Positions 1 through 8,093 of a stretch of 34,319 nt of DNA are shown one piece after another. Below the pieces are notes generated by a model that searched no databases, was not told the origin of the DNA, and saw nothing but the letters and a program-made list of their open reading frames with translations. The number at the start of each line of letters is the position of its first letter. The stretch's first letter is position 1. Origin of the DNA: an uncultured Clostridia bacterium (GTDB lineage: Bacteria; Bacillota; Clostridia; TANB77; CAG-508); assembly GCA_944386175.1 (NCBI GenBank), contig CALXAB010000016.1, forward strand, positions 1 to 34,319, in the 5' to 3' direction. The position numbers were made by a program, and so were the translations under genes.

Positions 1-92
1 GTCCCCTAGTTGTCAAAATAGCCCGTCCCCTTTGGCAATCTCAAGGTCTGTCCCCATTATCCCGAATTTTAGGGATTGAAGCAACGTCCCCT
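1..92. repeat. GGGGAC-rich dispersed repeat at the 3' end of tatD
   Basis: Positions 50-92 match the outer right arm of the fold-back element at 5289-5331 with a single difference (C at 82). On the minus strand several GGGGAC motifs stand in series between 1 and 92, with unrelated short spacers. The repeat contains the tatD stop codon (69-71). GGGGAC-rich palindromic repeats of this look are reminiscent of REP-like sequences mobilised by RAYT (Y1-family) transposases, but no such transposase is in the window, so that link is inference. The window edge cuts off whatever lies to the left. Confidence 0.8.
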
Positions 93-866
93 ATTGTAAA
101 TTTTTTTCACATTACTATACGTTATATCCGCTATTTCTTCCAATGTCAATCCTTTTACAGCCGCTATTTTTTTTGCTATATATTTAACATTTCTTGGATC
201 ATTTCTTTTCCCCCTTAATGGTTCTGGTGATAAATATGGACTATCTGTTTCTATTAACATTTTATCATTTGGAACTATTTTTATTATTTCATCTGCATTT
301 TTTGAATTTTTGAATGTTATTGGTCCTGCAAACGATATATAAAATCCCAATTTTAATGCTTCTTTGACTAGTTCCCTATTTAATGGACAACAATGAAATA
401 TTCCTTTGTTTTTTACTTCGTGTTGTTTTAATATTTCTAACGTATCCATTACTGCCTCTCTTGTATGAATAACTATTGGCAAATTTAATTCATTTGCAAG
501 TTCTATTTGTTTAATAAATCCAAGTTTTTGAAGATTCCTTCTTTCCTCATCTTTTTCCCAATAATAATCTAGTCCTATTTCTCCTATTGCTACAACTTTT
601 TTATTTATTTGCACTAATTCCCTGATTTTCACTATAGTTTTCCACAATTCTTCTTCAGATTGTGGAATATCATTTGGAGATATTCCACATGTTGCATAAA
701 TAAACTCATATTTATTACTTAGCTCAACAGCTTTTTGTGAACCTTCTAAACTGTAACCTGCTGAAATGAAACCTTTTATTTCTTTTCCTATATTTTCTAT
801 AATTATTTCTCTATCATCATTAAATTTTTCATCATCTAAATGCGCATGATTATCAAATAAATTCAT
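69..866 (-). CDS. tatD: TatD family metal-dependent deoxyribonuclease
   Basis: This is a TIM-barrel metallohydrolase of the TatD/YcfH family, cytoplasmic, 265 aa; known members are 3'-5' DNases acting on single-stranded or damaged DNA. The metal ligands of the family are visible: NHAHLD near the N-terminus (H7, H9), GEIGLD with E96, IHTRE with H134, HCC with H158 and ETDSPYLSP with D208. The ATG start has an AAAAGGAAAAG ribosome binding site. It is the last gene of a GNAT-acpS-tatD unit, 91 bp (92 bp from the GTG alternative count) after acpS. The last seven residues, RGRCFNP, and the stop codon are encoded by a dispersed repeat. The native protein probably ended near N258, so the tail is likely a repeat-derived extension. 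The exact cellular substrate is not evident from the sequence. Confidence 0.95.
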   Translation of the reverse strand: MNLFDNHAHLDDEKFNDDREIIIENIGKEIKGFISAGYSLEGSQKAVELSNKYEFIYATCGISPNDIPQSEEELWKTIVKIRELVQINKKVVAIGEIGLDYYWEKDEERRNLQKLGFIKQIELANELNLPIVIHTREAVMDTLEILKQHEVKNKGIFHCCPLNRELVKEALKLGFYISFAGPITFKNSKNADEIIKIVPNDKMLIETDSPYLSPEPLRGKRNDPRNVKYIAKKIAAVKGLTLEEIADITYSNVKKIYNRGRCFNP

Positions 867-957
867 TTTACTTTTCCTTTTCTATAACTAAATTAAATTT
901 TTATCTATTTTTAGCATTTTTGACTTTTGATTTTCTATAAGATCAAGTCTAAAGTTT

Positions 958-1335
958 TCATAAATTCCATACTATTACTACATTAGCTATGGCGTATTCT
1001 TTACAATGAGATATGCTAATATCTATTTTTTTTACTTTTGCCGAAATGTCATGATTTATTATAACTTCTGGTCTTCCTGTTTCATCATTTATTATTTCTG
1101 CATCTTTCCATGATATCTCAAATTTTTTATATATATACTTTGACAATGCTTTAAATACTGCTTCTTTTCCAGCAAATCTTGCTGCATAATGTTGATACTT
1201 TTGGTTTTTTCGGCTTTCACAATATTTAATTTCTTTTTCTGTATAGACTCTTTCTTTAAATCTCTCATTTGACGGTTCTATACATTTTTTTATTCTATCT
1301 ATTTCTATAATATCTGTTCCACATGTTATTTCCAA
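958..1335 (-). CDS. acpS: Holo-[acyl-carrier-protein] synthase (4'-phosphopantetheinyl transferase)
   Basis: AcpS transfers 4'-phosphopantetheine from CoA to the serine of acyl carrier protein, activating it for fatty acid synthesis in the cytoplasm. The sequence shows the family's GTDIIEIDRI N-terminus, with the Mg-binding aspartate, then RFAGKEAVFKAL with the diagnostic KEA, and ISISHCKEYAIA near the C-terminus. I choose the TTG at 1333-1335, giving 125 aa beginning M-EITCGTD. It is preceded by AAGGAAGTGA at good spacing and matches where the family starts. A GTG at 1342-1344 lies inside that binding site, with almost no spacing, and is the alternative start. The length is normal. The gene follows a GNAT gene by a short gap and precedes tatD. 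Confidence 0.95.
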   Translation of the reverse strand: MEITCGTDIIEIDRIKKCIEPSNERFKERVYTEKEIKYCESRKNQKYQHYAARFAGKEAVFKALSKYIYKKFEISWKDAEIINDETGRPEVIINHDISAKVKKIDISISHCKEYAIANVVIVWNL

Positions 1336-1369
1336 TTTATTCACTTCCTTTTTGAAATCTAATAATATA

Positions 1370-1912
1370 TTATATTTTTATCCAATATCTTAAATATGTG
1401 AATCCATCATCTTCATTATAAAAACTATTTTCATAAACACCATTATTTTTCTCTATAACTTTTTTTGAAGGTATGTTAAAGTCTTTACAAGTAATTAAAA
1501 CTCTCTCTCTTTTAGAGTCCATTTCTTTAAATTTTCGCAAACCTAATTTTAGCATTTCTGTAGCATATCCTTTTCCTCTTTCTGTTGGTCTTATACTATA
1601 TCCTATAAATCCACCGTATTCCATTAATACAGGAACTTCTTTCCACCTTAATCCTATTGCTCCAACTATTTTACTTTCATTATTTTCTACTAAGTAAAAT
1701 GTATGTGTTGAATAGTCTTTTGGAAGATTTTCTTCATTTTTATTATTTTCTAAATCATCTAACCATTGCTGAAAATTCATTTTACCTAAATTCTCAAAAT
1801 CTTTTACTCCTTCAAAAGTTCTTATTCCTGGTATTGGCTTACTATTTATATATTCTTGATAAATTTCAAATAATTCTTTTTCATCGTTTGCATTCGCTTC
1901 TCTTAATTTCAT
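1370..1912 (-). CDS. GNAT family N-acetyltransferase
   Basis: This 180-aa cytoplasmic protein has the GNAT fold signature. The acetyl-CoA pyrophosphate-binding motif A is GYSIRPTERGKGYATEML at about residues 104-121, with R-G-K-G-Y-A forming the loop. It is preceded by a beta strand KIVGAIGLRW and followed by an asparagine-containing motif B region (NIPSKKVIEKNNG). The C-terminal FTYLRYWIKI resembles RimJ/RimL-like acetyltransferases, but the acceptor (a protein N-terminus, small molecule or drug) cannot be deduced. The ATG start follows AAGGGGGAT. It is first in a GNAT-acpS-tatD unit, downstream of a hairpin terminator of the preceding gene. A TATAAT-like -10 (1983-1988, minus) lies upstream, but I see no convincing -35. 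Confidence 0.9.
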   Translation of the reverse strand: MKLREANANDEKELFEIYQEYINSKPIPGIRTFEGVKDFENLGKMNFQQWLDDLENNKNEENLPKDYSTHTFYLVENNESKIVGAIGLRWKEVPVLMEYGGFIGYSIRPTERGKGYATEMLKLGLRKFKEMDSKRERVLITCKDFNIPSKKVIEKNNGVYENSFYNEDDGFTYLRYWIKI

Positions 1913-1990
1913 ATCTATCCCCCTTACAGCTTATTATTTTCAAAAGCAGCAAGAAAAACAAATCGGAAAGGGTAAGTTTCCTATTATATG

Positions 1991-2030
1991 AAAAATTCCA
2001 ATTTTGGACGCGTCCCCAAATTGGTAATTT
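1991..2030 (-). terminator. Rho-independent terminator built on a 27-nt hairpin repeat
   Basis: It lies immediately after the stop of the 409-aa gene. On the minus strand the stem CCAATTT-GGGGACGCG pairs with CGCGTCC-AAAATTGG (27-nt tip at 1998-2024), extended by AATT pairs and followed by AATTTTT. The tip differs by one base from the one at 28354-28380 and resembles the one at 8103-8129. Confidence 0.8.
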
Positions 2031-2032
2031 TA

Positions 2033-3262
2033 TCATTTAACTAATTCTATAAAATTTAATATGTTAATTATTAATGATGCAACTAAAACTATTGCTATCA
2101 CTATGGTGAATTTCACTGTTTTTTGTATATTTAGTTCTTTATATAAGATGTCATAACTACTTTTTACTTCTCCATATAACCTTTCTAAATCAAATACTTC
2201 TTGTATTTTTTGATTTAACATTGCTCCTATTTCGTCTTCTGTTATTTCTTGTATCCACAAGTTTTTTGTAAATTCTATAAATTTTTTTCTTGTTTGTTTT
2301 ACTTTATTTATATTTTTAAAATCTAGTTGTAATTTTTTTAGATAAATTTTTTTATATAAATTAAGTATATATGTATAAAAATATTGTTGTTCAAATTCAT
2401 CTGGTAAAATAGTATAATTATTCATATCTGCACTTGATGAGAACAACATAATCCCTGATTTTGTTATTCCCATTTTTGCATATTTCCATTTTGTCAGTGT
2501 TGATATATCATCTTCTTCTAGTTCTCTACTATTATCTACAGGTAAAATATTCACATATTTCATATAATTATGTTTTATACTTTCAAATGAATTTGTACTA
2601 TTCCATGCTTCTTGATCTATACATACATAAGAATATATTAAAAATCTTTCTGTTTCTATATCTAATTTCATTGCTTCTGAACTCGAACCAGTAAGGTTTT
2701 TTATAAATTCTCTTAATGTTTCTGTGCTTGAAAATGTATCATTTTGTAATCTTATATTATCATAATTTTCTAGGTTAAACATTTCTTGATTTATATCTCT
2801 AAATTTATAATTAAAATTTAAAACATTTGAAAATTCATAACTATCTTCTACATTTGTCTTAATGCATAAAAAACAAATCCCTGTATTAAAACAGATTATT
2901 TCTATTTTTTGTATTCCAAAAAATATTCCCGATTTTTCGCCTACTTTTGCTTGTATATCTTTTTTTAGTTCATATTCAAATATATTGCATGAATATTTAC
3001 TTAATATTGCTGATCTTGTTTCTATAGGTAATTCTTCAAATTTCTTTAACTTAGTATTTGTAAAGCTAAAACTAGAAAATAGAAAATCTCTGGTTTTAGG
3101 TAAAAAATATTTATACATTCTTAAGTCTTTTTCTTTTTGAAATACTTTAAGGCTACAATTTTTATCTTTTAACATTTTTAACAAATATTTTTGATATTTT
3201 CCATCTTTTATGACAAATGGATGTATAAAGTACGTATATTGGTAATTTGTCTTTAGTTCCAT
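2033..3262 (-). CDS. Uncharacterised tail-anchored membrane protein
   Basis: I do not recognise this 409-aa protein. Most of it is predicted cytoplasmic, with one hydrophobic segment at the C-terminus (about residues 384-404, TIVIAIVLVASLIINIL) and only a few residues after it, so it looks tail-anchored. Before the helix is a charged, probably helical stretch (about 300-382). A central strand region contains closely spaced cysteines (C124, C130, C133). The layout of a large cytoplasmic domain, long helix and C-terminal membrane segment superficially recalls CorA-type proteins. There is only one membrane helix and no GMN motif, so I do not assign it. The ATG follows AAGGAAGG, at rather long spacing. 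It stands alone, between the WG-repeat gene and a terminator, with its own promoter candidate. Confidence 0.8.
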   Translation of the reverse strand: MELKTNYQYTYFIHPFVIKDGKYQKYLLKMLKDKNCSLKVFQKEKDLRMYKYFLPKTRDFLFSSFSFTNTKLKKFEELPIETRSAILSKYSCNIFEYELKKDIQAKVGEKSGIFFGIQKIEIICFNTGICFLCIKTNVEDSYEFSNVLNFNYKFRDINQEMFNLENYDNIRLQNDTFSSTETLREFIKNLTGSSSEAMKLDIETERFLIYSYVCIDQEAWNSTNSFESIKHNYMKYVNILPVDNSRELEEDDISTLTKWKYAKMGITKSGIMLFSSSADMNNYTILPDEFEQQYFYTYILNLYKKIYLKKLQLDFKNINKVKQTRKKFIEFTKNLWIQEITEDEIGAMLNQKIQEVFDLERLYGEVKSSYDILYKELNIQKTVKFTIVIAIVLVASLIINILNFIELVK

Positions 3263-3381
3263 TTAATATCATTCCTTCCTTTGTTAGTAGTTTTTTGTTA
3301 AAAATAATTATCTTTAGCTGTAAAATATATTTTTATTCATAAAGTCCACTATTAAATTTATATAAATTTTAATACCGCTAA

Positions 3382-3411
3382 ATTATAATTACTTTTCAAC
3401 ATTATCTTCAA
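3382..3411 (-). promoter_or_regulatory. Candidate sigma-A-type promoter for the tail-anchored protein gene
   Basis: On the minus strand TTGAAG (3406-3411) is followed after 18 nt by TATAAT (3382-3387), about 120 nt upstream of the start codon. The rest of the 177-bp gap holds nothing else I can recognise. Such matches are common in AT-rich DNA. Confidence 0.4.
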
Positions 3412-3439
3412 TTGTTTTTATTTTTGTTACTTCTTTTAT

Positions 3440-4963
3440 TTAATATTGATTATAATAATTCATATTTGTATCTTTTCCAAAGTGCCATTTACCTATAAAG
3501 TCTATTTTTATATATTCATCTAAGTTATATATTGGTTCTATAACTACATTTCCTTTGCTATCTATACTACCCCATTTTCCATCTTTCTTTATTCCTGCAA
3601 ATCCATATTCATTTTGCTTTGTTGCATCATCATAAATATAGTCTACTACAACTTTTCCATCTTTATCTATAAATCCATATCTTCCATCTTTTTTACTTAA
3701 GAATAGTGTATTTTGATTATATATATTTTTTTCATTTTGTTCCTCAAACTTAAAGTTATAATATTTGTAACCAGCATCATTTCTTAATTCTATATATCCT
3801 TTTCCTGTATTTAAATCTGTAAGTATTCCGGTTTGTCTTACTGTAAATGTATTATCTAGTAAATCATTATTAAAATTCTCGTCTTCTGCTATATAAATAT
3901 CCGCTTCTTGATTATATGTTATTGAATTATATTTAAATTCCACTTTTTGATTGTTTTGTAAATCTATTATTCCATATTTTCCATTTTGCTTTGCTATTAA
4001 TATATCTGCTTTTGCTTCTTTTAGCTCTTCGTATGTATTATCTATTACTTTTTCTCCGGCTAAATTCATCACGCCATATTTTCCGTCTTTTTCGAATATT
4101 ACTCCTGAGTCTTTAGTTTTTAATATAGCTGTTATTTGACTATATGTATCATTATTTAAAACTTCTTCTTGATCTTTATTAACTACTATTTGTTTTCCTG
4201 CTTTTTCTACTACATATAAATCATTTCCATACACTTTGTCTATTTTATCATATTGTAAATCTACTACTAGACTATTTGAATAATTCATTATTCCATATTT
4301 TCCTTCCGCTGATTGAACAATATATCCCGATTTGTTGTCTTTTCCCAATGCTTCTATATTTTGATAGTCTAATTTTAATATCTCATTACCTTCAGTATCT
4401 ACTACCCCGTATTTTCCATCTTTCTTTATTTTTACAGCATTTTCTATATTTGCTATAACTGTTATTTCTTCATATTCACAAGGTAGAATTTCTTTTCCAT
4501 TAAGATCTATTAAACCATATTTTCCGTCTTTTTCTATTTTTAGCACATTGCCTTCATACCATATATTATTATTTTCGTCATAATTTTGGATTGCTTCTAT
4601 TTTGTCATACCCTGTTAGTATTTCTTCATTGTTTTTGTTAAATGCTTTTGTTTTGTATTCTCCTGTATCATAGTTCACATCATATGTACATAAAAATACA
4701 TCTTTCTTTTGATTAGGTATAATAATCATTTCTTGATATGTTGGAGTTATTACATCTTCTCCTTTTGAGTTTATTACTCCCCATTTATTGTCTTTATATG
4801 ACACAAAATATGTTTCACTTGATATTTTACCTTGCTCTTCATCTTTGTCTAATATTCCTTTTATTATAAATATAAACATTATAATTACTATTATTGCTAC
4901 TATAACAGCAAAAACTTTTTTCATATTTAGTTTAGGTTCTTCGTATCTTCTTCCTCTACTCAT
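3440..4963 (-). CDS. Membrane-anchored WG-repeat protein
   Basis: This 507-aa protein has a short basic cytoplasmic N-terminus (MSRGRRYEEPKLNMKK), one membrane helix at about residues 17-35 and a long extracytoplasmic region. That region is made of about nine WG (KWG) repeats of 35-50 residues. The repeat core is recognisable as KDGKYGLIDLNGKEILP, KDGKYGVVDTEGNEI, KDGKYGVMNLAGEKVI, KDGRYGFIDKDGKVVV and KDGKWGSIDSKGNVVI. Most copies have Tyr in place of the Trp. WG repeats form beta-propeller or solenoid-like folds of poorly known function, probably binding or scaffolding at the cell surface. The ATG has a clear AGGAGG. The gene is single, between the fold-back element and the 409-aa gene. Confidence 0.9.
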   Translation of the reverse strand: MSRGRRYEEPKLNMKKVFAVIVAIIVIIMFIFIIKGILDKDEEQGKISSETYFVSYKDNKWGVINSKGEDVITPTYQEMIIIPNQKKDVFLCTYDVNYDTGEYKTKAFNKNNEEILTGYDKIEAIQNYDENNNIWYEGNVLKIEKDGKYGLIDLNGKEILPCEYEEITVIANIENAVKIKKDGKYGVVDTEGNEILKLDYQNIEALGKDNKSGYIVQSAEGKYGIMNYSNSLVVDLQYDKIDKVYGNDLYVVEKAGKQIVVNKDQEEVLNNDTYSQITAILKTKDSGVIFEKDGKYGVMNLAGEKVIDNTYEELKEAKADILIAKQNGKYGIIDLQNNQKVEFKYNSITYNQEADIYIAEDENFNNDLLDNTFTVRQTGILTDLNTGKGYIELRNDAGYKYYNFKFEEQNEKNIYNQNTLFLSKKDGRYGFIDKDGKVVVDYIYDDATKQNEYGFAGIKKDGKWGSIDSKGNVVIEPIYNLDEYIKIDFIGKWHFGKDTNMNYYNQY

Positions 4964-4986
4964 AATTTGCCTCCTAATTTATTCAT

Positions 4987-5015
4987 AATATATCATAAAA
5001 AGTTATTTATTGCAA
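4987..5015 (-). promoter_or_regulatory. Candidate promoter for the WG-repeat gene
   Basis: On the minus strand TTGCAA (5010-5015) and TATATT (4987-4992) are separated by exactly 17 nt, and the start codon is 24 nt below the -10. It sits just outside the left end of the fold-back element (5019), so insertion of that element would have replaced everything upstream of -35. Confidence 0.4.
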
Positions 5016-5018
5016 TAG

Positions 5019-5331
5019 GGGGACGTTCCTTAAATCCCTAAAATTCGGGATAATGGGGACGGACCTTCCTCTGTTCTCAAGGTGGAACATCATCAAATAT
5101 ATGATTTTGAATGTGATTGGAATAATTTTAGAAATTCTTGATTAATTTTTTGGAAAATGTTCACGTCGAGCTTTAGCTCGGACTAAGTGAAAGGGTGCCA
5201 AAAAATTAATTTAGAATTTTTTAAATTATGTATTGAGCCGAAAAATCATATATTTGATGATGTTCCACCTTGAGAACAGAGGAAGGTCCGTCCCCATTAT
5301 CCCGAATTTTAGGGATTGAAGGAACGTCCCC
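5019..5331. repeat. Fold-back element 1 (313 bp, 90-bp inverted arms)
   Basis: The left arm (5019-5108) and right arm (5242-5331) are inverted complements over 90 positions with one mismatch (5032 against 5318). Between them lies a 133-bp core (5109-5241) that is itself an imperfect palindrome centred on the small hairpin CGAGC-TTTA-GCTCG. The whole element can therefore fold into one hairpin of about 150 paired positions. The core, in opposite orientation, is shared with the element at 26495-26702. The outer 43 nt of the right arm recur at 50-92. The right arm encodes the last seven codons and the stop of spoIIE. There is no ORF inside. It looks like a non-autonomous fold-back/MITE-like or REP-like element; a function as transcript-end structure is also possible. 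Confidence 0.93.
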
Positions 5332-7765
5332 TAGTAGTGTCCCCTATAAATTTACATACCACTATACTCATATCATCTTTTATTTTACCAAAGTTATTAT
5401 CTATTGCTTCATTTAATATTAAGTCTGATATCTTTTGTGTATTTGTAGTTTCTATGTCTTCTAACATATATTTTATCCAAAGTTCTTTATTTTTATATTC
5501 TATATTCGAATCTAATATTCCGTCTGAGCACATTAACATTATTTCTCCATTTTCTATATCCCTATCAAATTCTTGTATATTATTACCTTCTACTATTCCG
5601 GTTGGTAACGAATTTGCCTTTATTATTTGTACTCTTTTTCCTGATTTTATATATGTTGGACATGCTCCACTTTTTATAAATTCTACATTTCCTTTATATA
5701 AGTCTATTATTGCAATATCTAGTGTTGCAAATATTTCGTTATTTTTTGCTATTAAACTTGCATTTATTAGATCTAGTGATGATTCTTTATCAAACCCTGA
5801 TAGCAATAAATTTTCAAGCATTTTTAGTGCTTGGTTACTACTTTTTCTTGCTTCATTTCCAGACCCCATACCATCACTTATTGCTAATAAGTATTTACCA
5901 TCTTTTAATCTAATATTTAATATTCCATCTCCTGAAAGTTCACTACTACTTTTGGTCATTTCTCCTTTTCCTATTGTCATTATATATTTGTCTGCTGATA
6001 TAAAGTTTAGTTTTTTGCCTATTGTTGTTTCTTGATTTAATATAATTTTTTCTTTTAGTATTTTTGTTAATATTTTTTCGATTTTTTCTATTTTTGCTGT
6101 TTCTAATATTTCTTCTACATATATTTCTATAATAAATCTACCGTCTTTTTTTATTGATACATCAATTACTGGTATTCCTTTTTGCTTTATTAATTCTGTA
6201 ATTTCTTTTTTATCTTTTTCGTATAATTCTTCTTGTTTAACGTCTTGCTCCATTGTTTTAGCCATTGATTTTATTGCTTTTGATACACCATTTAATTGTG
6301 TACTTATATTTTTTTGATTTTGCTCTATTTTTTTATTTGATATGAATTTTGCTTTACTTATTTTGTATGAAATATTTATTATTCTGATTATTTGTGATAT
6401 ATTTTCTTCTAAATAATTACTTATATCTTTATCATCAAAGCCTATAATATAACTATTACATTCTGCAAAGATTTTTAGTAAATTTTCTCTATCTATTTCT
6501 TGTTTTTCTAACAATAAATTAAATATTTTATCTATTATTTTTCCTTCTGGATTTGATATATCATCATATAACATATTTTCTTTATAAGCTTCTAAATTTC
6601 CTAGTAATTCTATAATAAATATTTGCTTATTTTCATTTAATGTTGTATTTGCTTCAAATGTTGTATTTTCTACTGTTTTATATGTATTTGCCATTTCTTG
6701 TATTGCTTCTGATACATTATTTAAGTTTTCTGCCATGTCTTTTGTTCTATTTAATGCTCTATTAGGTATTACAGGAAATAATTTTGATTTTCCTACGAAT
6801 TCTTCTATGTCTATATGTATTGTTTTTGGAATTGCCAATAATCCTATTGATGCTATTAGAATTTCTTTAAAATGTATTAATTCAACTGTATAACCATTTG
6901 ATACATATGCTAATATTACATTTCCTATAGCAAACCCAACTATTACTCCTATTTTTCCAAATCTATTTAATATTCCTGCTACCATTCCTGATATTGCATA
7001 TGCTGCTATCATTATTGGTTCTGAACCTGTTATTACTCCTAATGTTACTCCTATAGAAACTCCAGATGTTGTACCAACTAGGATTCCATTTTTCCATCCT
7101 AGTACCATTACAATTAAAATACTTAATACATTTTTTATTTCAATTCCTAATATATTTAAATTCCCAAAAGCTGTTACGGCTATAGAAAGTATAAGGCTTG
7201 TCCCTATTACTTCTTCAATTGAAAATGCTCTTTTCGTTGTAAAGTCTTGTAATACAACTATTGAATTTACAAATATTTTGTAAAATACTAATGCTATTAT
7301 TGATATTGTAATACTTGATAATATATCATATACTGTAAATCCTGATATTGCAAATTTTATAATTTGTACTAATATTGTTGCTAAAAATACATTTTTTCCT
7401 ACTTTTAATTTTTCGTTTCTTTCTTGCTCATTATATATAGGTTTTAAAATAAATAGTGAAACTATCATTACTAAGGCTGTTAGAAAATAATCTAGTGCTC
7501 CTCCTACACCAAATTTAATAAGATTTCCTAATAGTGATATTCCTAATATTCCTAATAATGGTACAGAAGTTGCAAAAAAAGCTCCTAACATACTTATACT
7601 GAATATCGAAAATTCTCCCCCTAATCCTACAAATGATAACATAAAAGAAATTATATATAATACTACATACTCTTTACAAAATACATTTGAAAAAATTTTG
7701 TTCATATTTTCTTTTACTTTGCTTTTATTTGATTGTATTGTATTTTCATTCACATTCTGAAACAT
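5309..7765 (-). CDS. spoIIE: Stage II sporulation protein E, PP2C-type serine phosphatase
   Basis: SpoIIE is the forespore phosphatase that dephosphorylates the anti-anti-sigma factor SpoIIAA and so releases sigma-F; it also acts at the polar septum. The N-terminal third (about residues 30-315) is a run of about ten membrane segments, followed by a soluble linker (to about 585) and a C-terminal PP2C domain (about 590-806). The phosphatase motifs SDGMGSGNEA (630-639), ATLDIAIIDL, KSGACPTYIK, SDGILDS and DDMSIVV are all present. I start at the ATG 7763-7765 (818 aa); a GTG at 7774 lies inside the AGAGGTGG ribosome binding site. The final residues RGRSFNP and the stop codon come from the right arm of fold-back element 1, so the tail is probably not native. 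The gene is monocistronic. Confidence 0.97.
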   Translation of the reverse strand: MFQNVNENTIQSNKSKVKENMNKIFSNVFCKEYVVLYIISFMLSFVGLGGEFSIFSISMLGAFFATSVPLLGILGISLLGNLIKFGVGGALDYFLTALVMIVSLFILKPIYNEQERNEKLKVGKNVFLATILVQIIKFAISGFTVYDILSSITISIIALVFYKIFVNSIVVLQDFTTKRAFSIEEVIGTSLILSIAVTAFGNLNILGIEIKNVLSILIVMVLGWKNGILVGTTSGVSIGVTLGVITGSEPIMIAAYAISGMVAGILNRFGKIGVIVGFAIGNVILAYVSNGYTVELIHFKEILIASIGLLAIPKTIHIDIEEFVGKSKLFPVIPNRALNRTKDMAENLNNVSEAIQEMANTYKTVENTTFEANTTLNENKQIFIIELLGNLEAYKENMLYDDISNPEGKIIDKIFNLLLEKQEIDRENLLKIFAECNSYIIGFDDKDISNYLEENISQIIRIINISYKISKAKFISNKKIEQNQKNISTQLNGVSKAIKSMAKTMEQDVKQEELYEKDKKEITELIKQKGIPVIDVSIKKDGRFIIEIYVEEILETAKIEKIEKILTKILKEKIILNQETTIGKKLNFISADKYIMTIGKGEMTKSSSELSGDGILNIRLKDGKYLLAISDGMGSGNEARKSSNQALKMLENLLLSGFDKESSLDLINASLIAKNNEIFATLDIAIIDLYKGNVEFIKSGACPTYIKSGKRVQIIKANSLPTGIVEGNNIQEFDRDIENGEIMLMCSDGILDSNIEYKNKELWIKYMLEDIETTNTQKISDLILNEAIDNNFGKIKDDMSIVVCKFIGDTTRGRSFNP

Positions 7766-7919
7766 CCTTACCACCTCTTTGTTTTTTATGGTCTTATTTT
7801 ACTACTTGTCCTTTGTGGTTTTTGTCTTTTTTGGTAATCTATTACTAAAAAGTTTTTTACATTTTTTTATGTTTATTTTTTATTTTTCTTATATTATTTC
7901 ATTTTGTAGTTTTTATTTT

Positions 7920-7935
7920 ATTATAATTTGTTGAA
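7920..7935 (-). promoter_or_regulatory. Weak candidate -10 with adjacent Spo0A-box-like site upstream of spoIIE
   Basis: On the minus strand TTCAACAAA (7927-7935) lies just upstream of TATAAT (7920-7925). Its complement TTTGTTGAA differs by one base from the Spo0A consensus TTTGTCGAA. The spoIIE promoter of Bacillus is Spo0A-activated, which makes a site here plausible. A leader of about 155 nt would follow. A single near-match in AT-rich DNA is weak evidence. Confidence 0.25.
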
Positions 7936-8012
7936 TTTTGCAATAGTAAGAAAAAAGTTTAAAATAAATTATTATAATTAAGGTTTCTTTTTTCAGCCAC
8001 TTAAAAAATAAT

Positions 8013-8092
8013 ACATTAATAAATACAGTATTTTGAATTTGATTGAAATAATTTTAGGAATTTCTTATTAATTTCTTTTGAAATATGTTTAG
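8013..8092. repeat. Half copy of the fold-back element core (element 3)
   Basis: The stretch from about 8013 to 8092 matches one side of the fold-back core: AGTATTTTGAATTTGATTG followed by AATAATTTTAGGAATTTC, and so on to the centre. It is diverged by scattered substitutions. The arm part (TAATAAATACAGTATTTT) resembles the arm of element 2 more than that of element 1. The complementary second half is missing; the D-gene terminator follows directly. It is best read as a decayed or truncated copy. It fills most of the 7775-8137 gap together with the spoIIE leader. Confidence 0.75.
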
Positions 8093-8093
8093 C

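Noticed and set aside
5019-5331. An insertion sequence with its own transposase
   Set aside because: The core is only 133 bp, is self-complementary and contains no reading frame of useful length.
5316-6035. A 239-codon open frame on the plus strand
   Set aside because: It lies wholly antisense to the PP2C part of spoIIE, has no ribosome binding site, and its composition is that of a complementary-strand shadow in AT-rich DNA.
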